Shown here piece by piece: positions 52,969-61,592 of a stretch of DNA of 64,000 nucleotides. A program made the translations under genes and the position numbers. Each line of letters starts with the position of its first letter. Within the stretch, counting starts at the first letter, position 1. The DNA lies in the NCBI RefSeq assembly GCF_947502445.1, contig NZ_CANMZW010000001.1, forward strand, positions 62,001 through 126,000. Reading direction: 5' to 3'. The DNA comes from an uncultured Brevibacillus sp. Lineage in GTDB: Bacteria > Bacillota > Bacilli > Brevibacillales > Brevibacillaceae. Under the pieces are notes generated by a model. The model saw only the letters and a list, made by a program, of their open reading frames with translations. It was not told the DNA's origin and searched no databases.

Positions 52969-53095
52969 GGGTTTCGTACTTTCGTTTAATTAGTTGGAAA
53001 ATTAATTATTTTTCGAATAGAATAGATGAAGGGAGATTTTATACATGTCAATCATAGGGGGAGGCAAGGCCATTTAAGGGATGGAGGGAATGACC

Positions 53096-54799
53096 ATGTC
53101 AATTGCCAAGCCTTGGATAGCCAATTACCCACCCGAAACTGCACCGTCGCTGGAATACCCCCGTGTTCCACTGACCTATTTTCTAGAAGAGTCTGCAGCC
53201 ACCTATCCAGACAGTAATGCGATTTACTTCATGGGAAAGCGCATTACGTATCGCGAGCTTTTGCTTTTGTCGTACAGCTTTGCTAATGCCTTGATCAAGC
53301 GAGGTGTGAAAAAAGGGGACCGTGTGGCGATCATGCTGCCCAATACCCCGCAGACTGTTATTAGCTATTACGGCGCCTTGTTTGCCGGTGCCACTGTCGT
53401 CATGACAAACCCCCTCTACACGGAACGTGAACTGATTCACCAGCTTACCGATTCGGGAGCAGAAACGATCATCACACTGGATTTGTTGTACAGTCGTGTA
53501 TCTTCCGTCCGTTCGTCCACTCCATTAAAACGGCTGATTGTCACAAGTATCGCCGATTACCTACCCTTTGTAAAAAAACTACTGTATCCAATGGTTCAAA
53601 AAAAGCAAGGTCAAAATCCGCAAGTTCCGTATGGCAAAGACGTGGAGGCGTTTCTTTCGCTTATCGAGGAAAACGATCCCACCGTTGTCTATTCGAAGGC
53701 GAACCCGGAGGAGGATATCGCACTCCTCCAGTATACGGGGGGGACCACCGGTGTGGCCAAAGGCGTCATGCTGACCCATGCCAACCTCATCGCGAACGCC
53801 ATACAATGCCAGGCTGTCCTCTACAAGCTCGTGAAGGGAAAAGAGCGTATACTTGGAGTTCTTCCCTTGTTTCATGTGTATGGCATGACGACTGTCATGA
53901 ACAAAGGAATATCGATTGCTGCCGAAATCATTCTCGTACCGAAATACGAGGTCAAAGAAATCTTTCATATGATTGATAAGAGAAAGCCTACTTTGTTTCC
54001 CGGTGCACCCACGATGTACATCGCCCTGATCAATCACCCCGATTTGCAAAAGCATGATTTATCCTCGATCGAGGCGTGTGTGAGCGGCTCTGCTCCTCTG
54101 CCAGTCGAAGTCAAAAACAAATTCGAAGAGCTGACCCGCGGCAAGCTTGTCGAAGGCTATGGCCTGACTGAGGCTTCTCCGGTGACACACTCGAATCCGA
54201 TTTGGGGCAAAAGCATTACAGGTAGCGTGGGCTTGCCATGGCCAGATACGGATTGCCGCATTGTCGACACGGCGACGGGTGAGGAGCTCGCTCAGGGTGA
54301 AATCGGGGAGCTAGCGGTGTCCGGCCCGCAGGTCATGAGAGGATATTGGAACCGTCCCGAGGAAACGGCTGCTGTGCTAAAGGATGGCTGGTTATTGACC
54401 GGAGATATGGGCTACATGGACGAAAACGGCTACTTTTATATTGTGGACCGAAAAAAGGACATGATTATTGCGGGGGGCTTCAATATTTATCCGCGTGAAG
54501 TGGAGGAAGCGTTGTTCGAGCATCCCGCAATTCAAGAGGCAGCTGTTATTGGTGTGCCTGATGCGTATCGCGGAGAAACGGTCAAAGCGTTTATCGTGTT
54601 CAAGGAAGGCCAGACAGCAGGCGAGGAAGAGCTGGAAGCGCATTGTCGTCAACGGTTAGCTGCATATAAAATACCACGACAATATGAAATACGCGCTACT
54701 CTCCCTAAAACGATCGTCGGAAAAGTCCTCAGGAGACAGCTTCAGGATGAGGACAAAAAACGAAGAGAAGAAGCCACTGATGGAATTAAAACTAGCTGA
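53096..54799 (+). CDS. lcfA: Long-chain fatty-acid-CoA ligase
   Basis: This 567-residue ANL-superfamily enzyme activates fatty acids by adenylation and CoA transfer. The P-loop YTGGTTGVAKGVMLTH, VEGYGLTEASPVTHSNP, the TGDMGYMD motif and the C-terminal catalytic lysine in PKTIVGKVLRRQL are present. The ATG at 53096 lies seven bases after GGAGGG; ATGs at 53081 and 53090 precede or abut that site. It opens the lcfA-fadR-fadB-etfB-etfA cluster in the B. subtilis order. No FadR box is visible directly before it. Confidence 0.94.
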   Translation: MSIAKPWIANYPPETAPSLEYPRVPLTYFLEESAATYPDSNAIYFMGKRITYRELLLLSYSFANALIKRGVKKGDRVAIMLPNTPQTVISYYGALFAGATVVMTNPLYTERELIHQLTDSGAETIITLDLLYSRVSSVRSSTPLKRLIVTSIADYLPFVKKLLYPMVQKKQGQNPQVPYGKDVEAFLSLIEENDPTVVYSKANPEEDIALLQYTGGTTGVAKGVMLTHANLIANAIQCQAVLYKLVKGKERILGVLPLFHVYGMTTVMNKGISIAAEIILVPKYEVKEIFHMIDKRKPTLFPGAPTMYIALINHPDLQKHDLSSIEACVSGSAPLPVEVKNKFEELTRGKLVEGYGLTEASPVTHSNPIWGKSITGSVGLPWPDTDCRIVDTATGEELAQGEIGELAVSGPQVMRGYWNRPEETAAVLKDGWLLTGDMGYMDENGYFYIVDRKKDMIIAGGFNIYPREVEEALFEHPAIQEAAVIGVPDAYRGETVKAFIVFKEGQTAGEEELEAHCRQRLAAYKIPRQYEIRATLPKTIVGKVLRRQLQDEDKKRREEATDGIKTS

Positions 54800-54892
54800 A
54801 GGGAAGATGTGACACCCAAGGGTCGCTTTCCCGCTTGGAAGGCGCCCTTGAACGGTGTTTGACACGTAGTTATGGCTGTATTACACTACATA

Positions 54893-54910
54893 TGAATGAG
54901 TGATCATTCA
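54893..54910 (+). promoter_or_regulatory. FadR operator (FadR box)
   Basis: TGAATGAGTGATCATTCA is a palindrome with perfect outer 7-base arms matching the B. subtilis FadR consensus TGAATGA-N4-TCATTCA. It lies 36 bases before the fadR start, implying autorepression relieved by long-chain acyl-CoA. Confidence 0.92.
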
Positions 54911-54945
54911 GTATATTGTCAGTGCTAGTAAAGGTGGAGGTATGT

Positions 54946-55536
54946 ATGGCAAAGAAAACGGGGGAAAAGTATCAAGCCATTATTGATGCTGCTGTTCGTG
55001 TCATCGCACGGCAGGGCTATTACAGCGCCCAGGTATCAAAGATTGCAAAAGAGGCGAAGGTAGCAGACGGCACCATATACCTCTATTTTGAAAACAAGGA
55101 CGATATTTTGATTTCGCTTTTCAATGAAAAGATGGGGCAGTTTGTGGAAACGAACCGTAGGCGCGTCTTGGAAGCGAAAACGGTCGAGCAAAAACTGTAC
55201 GAACTCGTCCATACGCATCTCAGTCAGCTATCAGAGGATCATGACTTGGCAAAAGTGACGCAGATCGAGCTACGCCAATCCAATCAGGAGATCAATGAAG
55301 GAATCGGTGCCGTGATGAAGCAATACTTCAATCTGATTGAAGAGGTGGTTAGAGCAGGGATGGAGCAAGGGATTTTCCGTCCTGACATTGAGGTGCGGAT
55401 TGCCAGAAAAATGATCTTTGGAACATTGGATGGAGTGACGACATCTTGGGTTATGAAGCAGTGTAAATACGACCTGGTCTCCCATGTTGATTCCATTTAT
55501 AATCTCTTCCTGCTAGGAATGAAGGGAAAAGAATGA
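54946..55536 (+). CDS. fadR: FadR, TetR-family repressor of fatty-acid degradation
   Basis: This 196-residue TetR regulator closely follows B. subtilis FadR (YsiA): helix-turn-helix AKVADGTIYLYFENKDDILISLFNEKMGQF-type segment (about residues 32-61) and ligand-domain residues VTQIELRQSNQ and MIFGTLDGVTTSWVM. It binds long-chain acyl-CoA. ATG at 54946 follows GGTGGAGG by seven bases. The FadR box lies just upstream. Confidence 0.94.
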   Translation: MAKKTGEKYQAIIDAAVRVIARQGYYSAQVSKIAKEAKVADGTIYLYFENKDDILISLFNEKMGQFVETNRRRVLEAKTVEQKLYELVHTHLSQLSEDHDLAKVTQIELRQSNQEINEGIGAVMKQYFNLIEEVVRAGMEQGIFRPDIEVRIARKMIFGTLDGVTTSWVMKQCKYDLVSHVDSIYNLFLLGMKGKE

Positions 55537-55588
55537 AAGAAAAGCTTTTTTTGCTTCCCAACGTTTGTTACAATAAGTAAAGTGATAC

Positions 55589-55602
55589 TGAGCGGTCGCT
55601 CG
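55589..55602 (+). promoter_or_regulatory. Candidate operator upstream of fadB
   Basis: TGAGCGGTCGCTCG contains GAGCG-GT-CGCTC, five-base perfect arms. It lies 45 bases before the fadB start, and its first ten bases recur at 59221 upstream of livJ. It differs from the FadR box and may bind another TetR-type regulator. Confidence 0.5.
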
Positions 55603-55646
55603 GAAAGAGGCTGCTCCTTTATTTGATAGAGTCTGGGGGGAGAGGA

Positions 55647-56420
55647 ATGGATTTGCAATGGAATGTACAAGTAGTTGATCGTGTAGCGCTGGTGACAATC
55701 AACAATCCACCGGCAAATGCGCTCAGTAAATCCGTGATTGCGCAATTGAATGAACTTTTGGATCAATGGGAAAACGATGAGCAAATCAAGGCGATCGTTT
55801 TGAGCGGTGAAGGACGTTTTTTCATCGCGGGCGCGGACATTAAAGAATTCACCCAATTGCAAAGGGAAGATGCGGCAGCAATGTCCAAGCAAGGCCAACA
55901 GGTGTTTGACCGTGTGGAAAAATTTCCAAAGCCGATCATCGCAGCCATTAATGGTGCATGCCTAGGTGGAGGACTGGAGCTCGCTATGGCGTGCCACATC
56001 CGACTAGCAGCTGCAGATGCCAGATTGGGACTTCCGGAGCTGAACCTGGGACTGATTCCAGGCTATGGTGGAACCCAGCGCCTGCCTCGCTTGGTGGGCC
56101 GCGGAAAAGCAACGCAGTTGATCCTCACCTCAGAAATGATCAGTGGAGAAGAAGCCCACCGGATCGGACTTGTAGATGTGATTTATCCCGTGGAAGAGCT
56201 TGTTGACGAGGCCAAAAAATTGGCGGAAGCCATCGCACAGAAGAGTGCTGTCACGATCAAGCTAGCACTGAATGCCATCCATGCTCGCGAAGAGCTCTCC
56301 TTGTCAGAAGGCTTGGACTATGAAGCAAAGCTGTTTGGAGAAGCGTTTGCCGCCGAGGATGTAAAAGAAGGAGTAGCTGCCTTTCTGGAAAAGCGCAAGC
56401 CGCAATTTGCAGATCGGTAG
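55647..56420 (+). CDS. fadB: Enoyl-CoA hydratase FadB
   Basis: This 257-residue crotonase-family protein hydrates enoyl-CoA in beta-oxidation. The oxyanion-hole segments FFIAGADIKEF and NGACLGGGLELAMAC and the second catalytic glutamate region LGLPELNLGLIPGYGGTQRLPR are present. The ATG at 55647 follows GGGGGGAGAGG. It lies between fadR and etfB as in B. subtilis. Confidence 0.93.
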   Translation: MDLQWNVQVVDRVALVTINNPPANALSKSVIAQLNELLDQWENDEQIKAIVLSGEGRFFIAGADIKEFTQLQREDAAAMSKQGQQVFDRVEKFPKPIIAAINGACLGGGLELAMACHIRLAAADARLGLPELNLGLIPGYGGTQRLPRLVGRGKATQLILTSEMISGEEAHRIGLVDVIYPVEELVDEAKKLAEAIAQKSAVTIKLALNAIHAREELSLSEGLDYEAKLFGEAFAAEDVKEGVAAFLEKRKPQFADR

Positions 56421-56471
56421 AAACCATATAGCGTCACCAGTATGAAGTACCACTTAGGAGGAGGCATCCTG

Positions 56472-57239
56472 ATGAATATCGTGGTTGTGTTGAAACAAAC
56501 CTTTGACACAGAAGAAAAAATTGTCATCCAAAACGGACAAATTTCTGAGGATGGCGTTGAATTCATCATTAATCCATACGATGAGTACGCAGTAGAAGAA
56601 GCGATCAAGCTAAAAGAAGAGCACGGCGGTGAGGTGACCGTAGTCAGCGTCGGTCCAGATCGTGCCGAAAGCTCTCTGCGTACAGCTCTGGCGATGGGTG
56701 CAGATAAAGCGGTATTGGTAGACGATGAGGATTTGTTCGGAGACGAATTCTCCACAGCAAAGGTGCTGGCTGCAGTTGCGAAAAAAATCGGCTTCGATAT
56801 CATTATTGGCGGTCAAATGGCTGTTGACTCCGGTGCAGGTCAAGGCGGGCCTCGTCTGGCTGAAGAGCTGGGAATCAATCACGTATCCACCGCAGTTAAG
56901 CTTGAAATAGATGGTACAAACGTACGTGTAGAGCGTGATATCGAAGGAGATCTGGAGGTTGTAGAAACCAGCCTGCCTGTTTTGATCACTGCACAGCAAG
57001 GTCTGAATGAACCGCGCTATCCTTCCCTCCCTGGGATTATGAAAGCGAAAAAGAAGCCTTTGGATCGCTTGTCCGCAGATGACTTGGATCTGTCCCCAGC
57101 AGATGTAGCGGCAAAAACGGAGATTGTGGGTCAATCCTTGCCGGCACAAAAGCAAGCTGGCCGTATTCTCACTGGCGAGCTAGCGGCTCAAGCGTCGGAA
57201 TTGGTGCAACTATTGCGCAATGAAGCAAAAGTGATCTAA
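56472..57239 (+). CDS. etfB: Electron transfer flavoprotein beta subunit
   Basis: This 255-residue ETF beta subunit has the start MNIVVVLKQTFDTEEKI, the AMP-binding region EEHGGEVTVVSVGPDRAESSLRTALAMGADKAVLV, and the signature GRILTGELAAQASELVQLL near the end. It accepts electrons from acyl-CoA dehydrogenases. The ATG at 56472 lies behind AGGAGGAGG. Confidence 0.94.
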   Translation: MNIVVVLKQTFDTEEKIVIQNGQISEDGVEFIINPYDEYAVEEAIKLKEEHGGEVTVVSVGPDRAESSLRTALAMGADKAVLVDDEDLFGDEFSTAKVLAAVAKKIGFDIIIGGQMAVDSGAGQGGPRLAEELGINHVSTAVKLEIDGTNVRVERDIEGDLEVVETSLPVLITAQQGLNEPRYPSLPGIMKAKKKPLDRLSADDLDLSPADVAAKTEIVGQSLPAQKQAGRILTGELAAQASELVQLLRNEAKVI

Positions 57240-57259
57240 GCGAGAGGGAGAGGATATCC

Positions 57260-58219
57260 ATGAAAAAAGTACTTGTACTTACAGAAGTACGTGACGGACA
57301 GCTTCGCAACGTGTCACTGGAAGCATTGGCAGCTGCACAAACACTGGCTGAGGGCGGCGAAATCGTAGCAGCAGTATTTGGTGCGGATGCCGGTGCTCAT
57401 GCAGCTACTTTGGGTCAGCATGGCGCAACTACCGTTTATACAGCGGATCATCAGGCGTTGGTTCAATATACGCCAGACGCTTATACTCAGGCTTTGACAC
57501 AGCTGATCGAGCTGGCTGCTCCGGATGCTGTCGTACTTGGGCATACTGCAATCGGGCGTGATGTAGCACCTCGTGTAGCGGCAAGACTGGGCTACGGTCT
57601 GGTGTCGGATGTGACTGGTATTGAAGCAGGACCAGTATTTGTTCGACCTATTTATGCAGGAAAAGCTTTCCAACAACGTAAATTTATTGATGGAAAAACT
57701 TTTATTACGATCCGTCCAAACAACATTGCAATCGGAGCCGCTGATGCTGCGAAAACGGCTGTGGTTGTTCCAGTAGATTTGGAAATCAAAGACCTGCGCA
57801 CCATTGTAAAAGAAGTCGTGAGCAAAACGAGCGGAAAAGTAGATTTGTCTGAAGCAAAGGTAGTCATTTCCGGCGGACGTGGCGTAAAGAGTGCAGAAGG
57901 CTTCCAACCTTTGTATGATTTGGCTGAGGTTTTGGGTGCGGCAGTGGGGGCTTCTCGCGGAGCGTGCGATGCTGACTACTGCGATTACTCCATGCAAATC
58001 GGTCAAACAGGTAAAGTGGTAACTCCTGATTTGTACATTGCGTGCGGAATTTCCGGAGCGATTCAGCACTTGGCTGGCATGTCCAGCTCCAAAGTCATTG
58101 TAGCGATCAACAAGGACCCGGAAGCTCCGATTTTCCAGGTAGCTGACTACGGTATCGTAGGAGACTTGTTTGAAGTATTGCCACTTCTGACTGCTGAATT
58201 CAAAAAAGTACTGGTGTAA
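57260..58219 (+). CDS. etfA: Electron transfer flavoprotein alpha subunit
   Basis: This 319-residue subunit has the FAD-binding C-terminal domain with VISGGRGVKSAEGF, GASRGACDADYCDYSMQIGQTGKVVTPDLYIACGISG-type signature and INKDPEAPIFQVADYGIVGD. It forms the ETF dimer with the preceding gene and passes electrons to the quinone pool through ETF-quinone oxidoreductase. A terminator follows. Confidence 0.95.
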   Translation: MKKVLVLTEVRDGQLRNVSLEALAAAQTLAEGGEIVAAVFGADAGAHAATLGQHGATTVYTADHQALVQYTPDAYTQALTQLIELAAPDAVVLGHTAIGRDVAPRVAARLGYGLVSDVTGIEAGPVFVRPIYAGKAFQQRKFIDGKTFITIRPNNIAIGAADAAKTAVVVPVDLEIKDLRTIVKEVVSKTSGKVDLSEAKVVISGGRGVKSAEGFQPLYDLAEVLGAAVGASRGACDADYCDYSMQIGQTGKVVTPDLYIACGISGAIQHLAGMSSSKVIVAINKDPEAPIFQVADYGIVGDLFEVLPLLTAEFKKVLV

Positions 58220-58244
58220 AATAAACGGTATAAATACTGAGCAA

Positions 58245-58274
58245 GCACCCTTTACGAAAAAGGGTGCTTTTTTT
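58245..58274 (+). terminator. Terminator of the etf operon
   Basis: GCACCCTT (58245-58252) pairs with AAGGGTGC (58260-58267), followed by seven T. Confidence 0.94.
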
Positions 58275-58340
58275 GACCCAGTCACTTACGCTACGTTTAG
58301 AAAGATTGCTATAATAGGCGCTAAGGAGAGGTGAACGGCA

Positions 58341-58586
58341 ATGAGTGAAGAACTGTTGCATCAGCTGATTCACATGGTGGGCGAGAGTAATCGACTCCTA
58401 AGAGAAATGAAGGAAGAGCTCCGAGAATTTAAAGAAGAGATGTATGAATTCCGCGATGACACTTACCGCAGGCTGGACAGCATCGATCGGCATGACAAGC
58501 TTATGGAAGCAGACCTTGACTTGCTACATCGAAAAGTAAACGACAATGAGCGAGAAATCCACCGGATAAAGCATGCCGGACAGTAA
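58341..58586 (+). CDS. Small coiled-coil protein
   Basis: This 81-residue, highly charged protein is predicted to be almost entirely helical, with heptad-like Leu/Ile/Met spacing through LLREMKEELREFKEEMYEFRDD and LDLLHRKVNDNEREI. An AAGGAGAGG site eight bases before the ATG supports translation. No family is recognised. It sits alone between the etf terminator and trxA. Confidence 0.75.
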   Translation: MSEELLHQLIHMVGESNRLLREMKEELREFKEEMYEFRDDTYRRLDSIDRHDKLMEADLDLLHRKVNDNEREIHRIKHAGQ

Positions 58587-58688
58587 TATGTTCTGGATGT
58601 CGATGGAAACGATTAGGGAAGTACGGACTGGATACACTAACATGGAGAAGTGCGGATAAAATGTTGCGTGCCGTAGTCATTTCAGATT

Positions 58689-58716
58689 TTGAATGATATA
58701 CTGATTAGCGTATAAA
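58689..58716 (+). promoter_or_regulatory. Candidate promoter of trxA
   Basis: TTGAAT (58689-58694), 16-base spacer, TATAAA (58711-58716), 38 bases before the start codon. Confidence 0.55.
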
Positions 58717-58754
58717 ACCTTTTTTTAGTTATTAATTCGAGGAGGTAACTTTCC

Positions 58755-59072
58755 ATGGCAATTGTAAATGGAACTGACCAAAACTTTTCCCAGGAAGTAG
58801 AGCAAGGCGGTCCTGTCCTGGTTCAATTCTGGGCTCCGTGGTGCGGCCCTTGCAAAATGCTCGCTCCTGTCCTGGAGCAAATTGATGGCGAAGTGGGCTC
58901 CAAGCTCAAAATCGTCAAAGTAAACGTTGACGAAAACCCAGATTCTGCTGGCCGTTTTGGTGTCATGTCCATTCCTACCTTGATCGTATTCAAAGACGGT
59001 CAACTAGTTGACAAAGTGATTGGTTTCCAACCAAAAGAAGCTTTGATGGCAACTTTAGGTAAACACCTGTAA
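58755..59072 (+). CDS. trxA: Thioredoxin
   Basis: This 105-residue thioredoxin has the redox-active WCGPC (C30, C33), the cis-proline segment MSIPTLIVFK and a GFQPKEAL end. It reduces cytoplasmic disulfides. It follows the etf genes as in B. subtilis. CGAGGAGG precedes the ATG. Confidence 0.96.
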   Translation: MAIVNGTDQNFSQEVEQGGPVLVQFWAPWCGPCKMLAPVLEQIDGEVGSKLKIVKVNVDENPDSAGRFGVMSIPTLIVFKDGQLVDKVIGFQPKEALMATLGKHL

Positions 59073-59094
59073 GGATAAGGCATTATTGGCAATG

Positions 59095-59131
59095 AAGCGG
59101 TATTTGCGCCTCGGTGCAGTGCCGCTTTTTT
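59095..59131 (+). terminator. Terminator after trxA
   Basis: AAGCGG (59095-59100) pairs with CCGCTT (59122-59127), with an inner GCGC/GTGC stem and a T-run. Confidence 0.75.
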
Positions 59132-59220
59132 CATGCGAAGGATGGACAGAATAGTTAGATATTTATAGGGATCGAAAATGGTTCCATTCCAATAATGAAC
59201 GGAGGTCTATGCAGCAATTC

Positions 59221-59235
59221 TGAGCGGTCGTTTGT
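59221..59235 (+). promoter_or_regulatory. Operator-like motif upstream of livJ
   Basis: TGAGCGGTCGTTTGT shares its first ten bases with the motif at 55589 upstream of fadB. It lies about 120 bases before the livJ start and about 40 bases before a TATAAT at 59276-59281. Shared regulation of the two units is inference. Confidence 0.45.
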
Positions 59236-59343
59236 CAAAAAATTAAGTTTACTTAGAGAAAATTATTTGCGTTTTTATAATAGTTTTATTAAACTTCAGA
59301 TAATCCATAATCTTTATTTAGAAAAATTAAGGGAGGCTTTTCA

Positions 59344-60528
59344 ATGAAGGGGTTTCATTTATTAAAATCTCTGGCAACCATCTCCTTGGGTGCGGTTTTG
59401 ATGGTTGGATGTTCCAGCGGCAACACCAGCGCACCAGCAGCAAATGAGGGTGGAGCCAAGCAAGAAGCGAGCACAGATGGACAAGAGTTTACAGCTAAAA
59501 TCGGCGTAGTCGGATTCCTTTCCGGATCAGGCGCCGCATATGGCGAAGCACAAAAAGCAGGCTTGGAGCTGGCTTTAGGTGAGCTGAACGAAGCCAACAA
59601 AGGCAAACTCAAGATGGAATTAAAGTTTGAAGATTCTGGCGGAAAAAAAGAGGGAGCGATTAATGCGGTAAATAAACTGATTAATCAGGATAATGTTGTC
59701 GCAATCATCGGTCCTACCCTTTCCGGTGAAATGTTTGCTGCAGGACCTGTAGCGAACGAAGCTGAGACGCCAATCTTTGGTATTTCCAATACATCTGAAG
59801 GAATCAACGATATCGGTGAGTACGTGTTCCGTAACTCCTTGCCAGAATCCATCGCGATTCCTACAGCGATGAAAGCGGCAGTTGAGAAAAACAGCTTGAA
59901 AAAAGTAGCGCTCATCTATGCATCCAACGATGATTTTTCCGTGAACGGATACAAGGTGATGAAAGCAACTGCAGAAAAAATGGGTCTGGAAATCACTGGC
60001 GAAGCAACTTTCTCCAATGGCGATGTTGACTTCTCTGCACAGTTGACCAAGCTGAAGCAAACCAACCCGGATGCACTCCTGGTATCTGCTCTTTACAAAG
60101 AGGGTTCCATGGTAGTGAAAAAAGCGCGCGAGCTGGGTATTACTGGCACGATCCTTGGCGGTAACGGCTTCAACAACCCAAAAGTATTTGAAATTGCAGG
60201 TCCAGAAGCAGAAGGCTTGATTGTTGCAACTCCTTTTAGCCCGGAAAAACAAGATGACAAAGTACAAGCCTTCGTAAAAGCGTTTGAAGCAAAATACAAT
60301 AAAAAGCCAGACCAATTTGCTGCACAAGCTTACGATTCGCTGTACATCATGTCTCAATCCCTGCTCGCAGCAGGCAAGGCTGATCGTGAAGAATTACGCG
60401 GACAACTGGCACAGCTGAAAGACTTTACAGGCGTTTCTGGAAACCTCTCCTTTGACGAAAAACGTAACCCAATCGGTGATGCGGTTGTTGTTGTAGCAAA
60501 AGAAGGAAAGTTCGTACCATTTGAATAA
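59344..60528 (+). CDS. livJ: Branched-chain amino-acid ABC transporter substrate-binding lipoprotein
   Basis: This 394-residue lipoprotein has a signal peptide with lipobox MVGC (lipidated C23), a Ser/Ala/Gly linker, then a type I periplasmic-binding fold (IGVVGFLSGSGAAYGEAQKAGLELALGE, VVAIIGPTLSGEMFA, PIFGISNTSEGIND). It captures leucine/isoleucine/valine or a related amide for the LivHMGF transporter encoded next. Three hairpins separate it from livH. Confidence 0.92.
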   Translation: MKGFHLLKSLATISLGAVLMVGCSSGNTSAPAANEGGAKQEASTDGQEFTAKIGVVGFLSGSGAAYGEAQKAGLELALGELNEANKGKLKMELKFEDSGGKKEGAINAVNKLINQDNVVAIIGPTLSGEMFAAGPVANEAETPIFGISNTSEGINDIGEYVFRNSLPESIAIPTAMKAAVEKNSLKKVALIYASNDDFSVNGYKVMKATAEKMGLEITGEATFSNGDVDFSAQLTKLKQTNPDALLVSALYKEGSMVVKKARELGITGTILGGNGFNNPKVFEIAGPEAEGLIVATPFSPEKQDDKVQAFVKAFEAKYNKKPDQFAAQAYDSLYIMSQSLLAAGKADREELRGQLAQLKDFTGVSGNLSFDEKRNPIGDAVVVVAKEGKFVPFE

Positions 60529-60535
60529 GAGAACT

Positions 60536-60661
60536 GCCCGGGCTTCCCGGGCTCTTCTTTGCAATGGAAGGCGATGCTCCGCCATTTTTTGGCGGAGTAA
60601 AGTTTTCTCGCTGGATCAGAAAGGACGAGTTCTCCACCATCGCTTCCTGATCCAGCGAGAA
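60536..60661 (+). terminator. Three tandem hairpins between livJ and livH
   Basis: Hairpin 1: GCCCGGG-CTT-CCCGGGC (60536-60552), followed by TCTTCTTT. Hairpin 2: CTCCGCCA-TTTTT-TGGCGGAG (60577-60597). Hairpin 3: a perfect 15-base stem, TTCTCGCTGGATCAG (60605-60619) with CTGATCCAGCGAGAA (60647-60661). The first may be a leaky terminator; together they would stabilise livJ mRNA and lower downstream expression, as is common after binding-protein genes. Confidence 0.75.
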
Positions 60662-60712
60662 CAACTTCAAGCATTCAAACTATTTAAACGACTTTCAGTG
60701 AGGTGAGGCAGT

Positions 60713-61579
60713 TTGTTTTGGCAGCAATTAGTCAATGGTTTAACGGTAGGTAGTACCTATTCCTTAATCGCATTGGGCTATACTCTCATTTTCGGGGTTT
60801 TAGGCATCATTAACATGGCCCATGGTCAAATTTTTATTTTCGGTTCGTTAGTTGGACTTGTCCTGATGACCAGCTTGAATTTGCCACTCGGCGTGGCGTT
60901 AGTCGCAGCTGTGGTGATTTCGGCGGTATTGGGATTGGTTTTGGAGTATACAGCACTGCGTCCGCTTCGCAAGAAAAACGTACCTCATTTGGCGTCTCTG
61001 ATCAGTACAATCGGTTTTGCCATTTTAGTCGAGGAAGCGATGCACAAATTGTTTGGAGCGGATTCTCGCGCTTTCCCGCAATCATTTGGAGATACCCCTT
61101 TTGATTTGGGCATGATTCAAATTCGCAGCGTCGATCTCGTTATTTTAGGGATTTCACTCGTTTTGATGTTTGTTCTGCATTTTTGGATTCAGAAAACCAA
61201 AATGGGCAAAGCGATTCGTGCTACGGCTGAAAATACGGATACTGCAAACATTTTGGGAATCAATACCAACATGGTGATTGTCGTAACCGTGATGCTTGCG
61301 TCAGCGCTTGGGGGAGTCGCAGGTATCTTGATCGGTATGGCATACTCTGCTCTCATTCCTACCATGGGGATGACTCTTGGATTTAAAGGTCTGGCTGTAC
61401 TGATCCTGGGCGGGGTCGGAAGCATACCAGGAGCAATGGTGTGTGGCGTATTGCTCGGAATTATTGAGGTCTTTACGGTCGCTTATGGAGATTCGTCGTA
61501 TCGTGATGCCGTTGCATTCGGCCTCATTATCATTATTTTGCTGCTAAAGCCAGAAGGACTATTTGGACGCAAAGCGTAA
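60713..61579 (+). CDS. livH: Branched-chain amino-acid ABC transporter permease LivH
   Basis: This 288-residue permease has about eight hydrophobic segments, the start LVNGLTVGSTYSLIALGYTLIFGVLGIINMAHGQ typical of LivH, and the ATPase-contact region AIRATAENTDTANILGIN. The start is TTG at 60713 following GTGAGGTGAGG. It pairs with LivM in the membrane. Confidence 0.93.
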   Translation: MFWQQLVNGLTVGSTYSLIALGYTLIFGVLGIINMAHGQIFIFGSLVGLVLMTSLNLPLGVALVAAVVISAVLGLVLEYTALRPLRKKNVPHLASLISTIGFAILVEEAMHKLFGADSRAFPQSFGDTPFDLGMIQIRSVDLVILGISLVLMFVLHFWIQKTKMGKAIRATAENTDTANILGINTNMVIVVTVMLASALGGVAGILIGMAYSALIPTMGMTLGFKGLAVLILGGVGSIPGAMVCGVLLGIIEVFTVAYGDSSYRDAVAFGLIIIILLLKPEGLFGRKA

Positions 61580-61592
61580 GGAGGTGCAAACA

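Noticed and set aside
57314-58285. Minus-strand open frame of 323 codons opposite etfA
   Set aside because: Its sequence is a reverse-frame shadow of the well-supported etfA, rich in Ser/Arg/Tyr/Cys without motifs.
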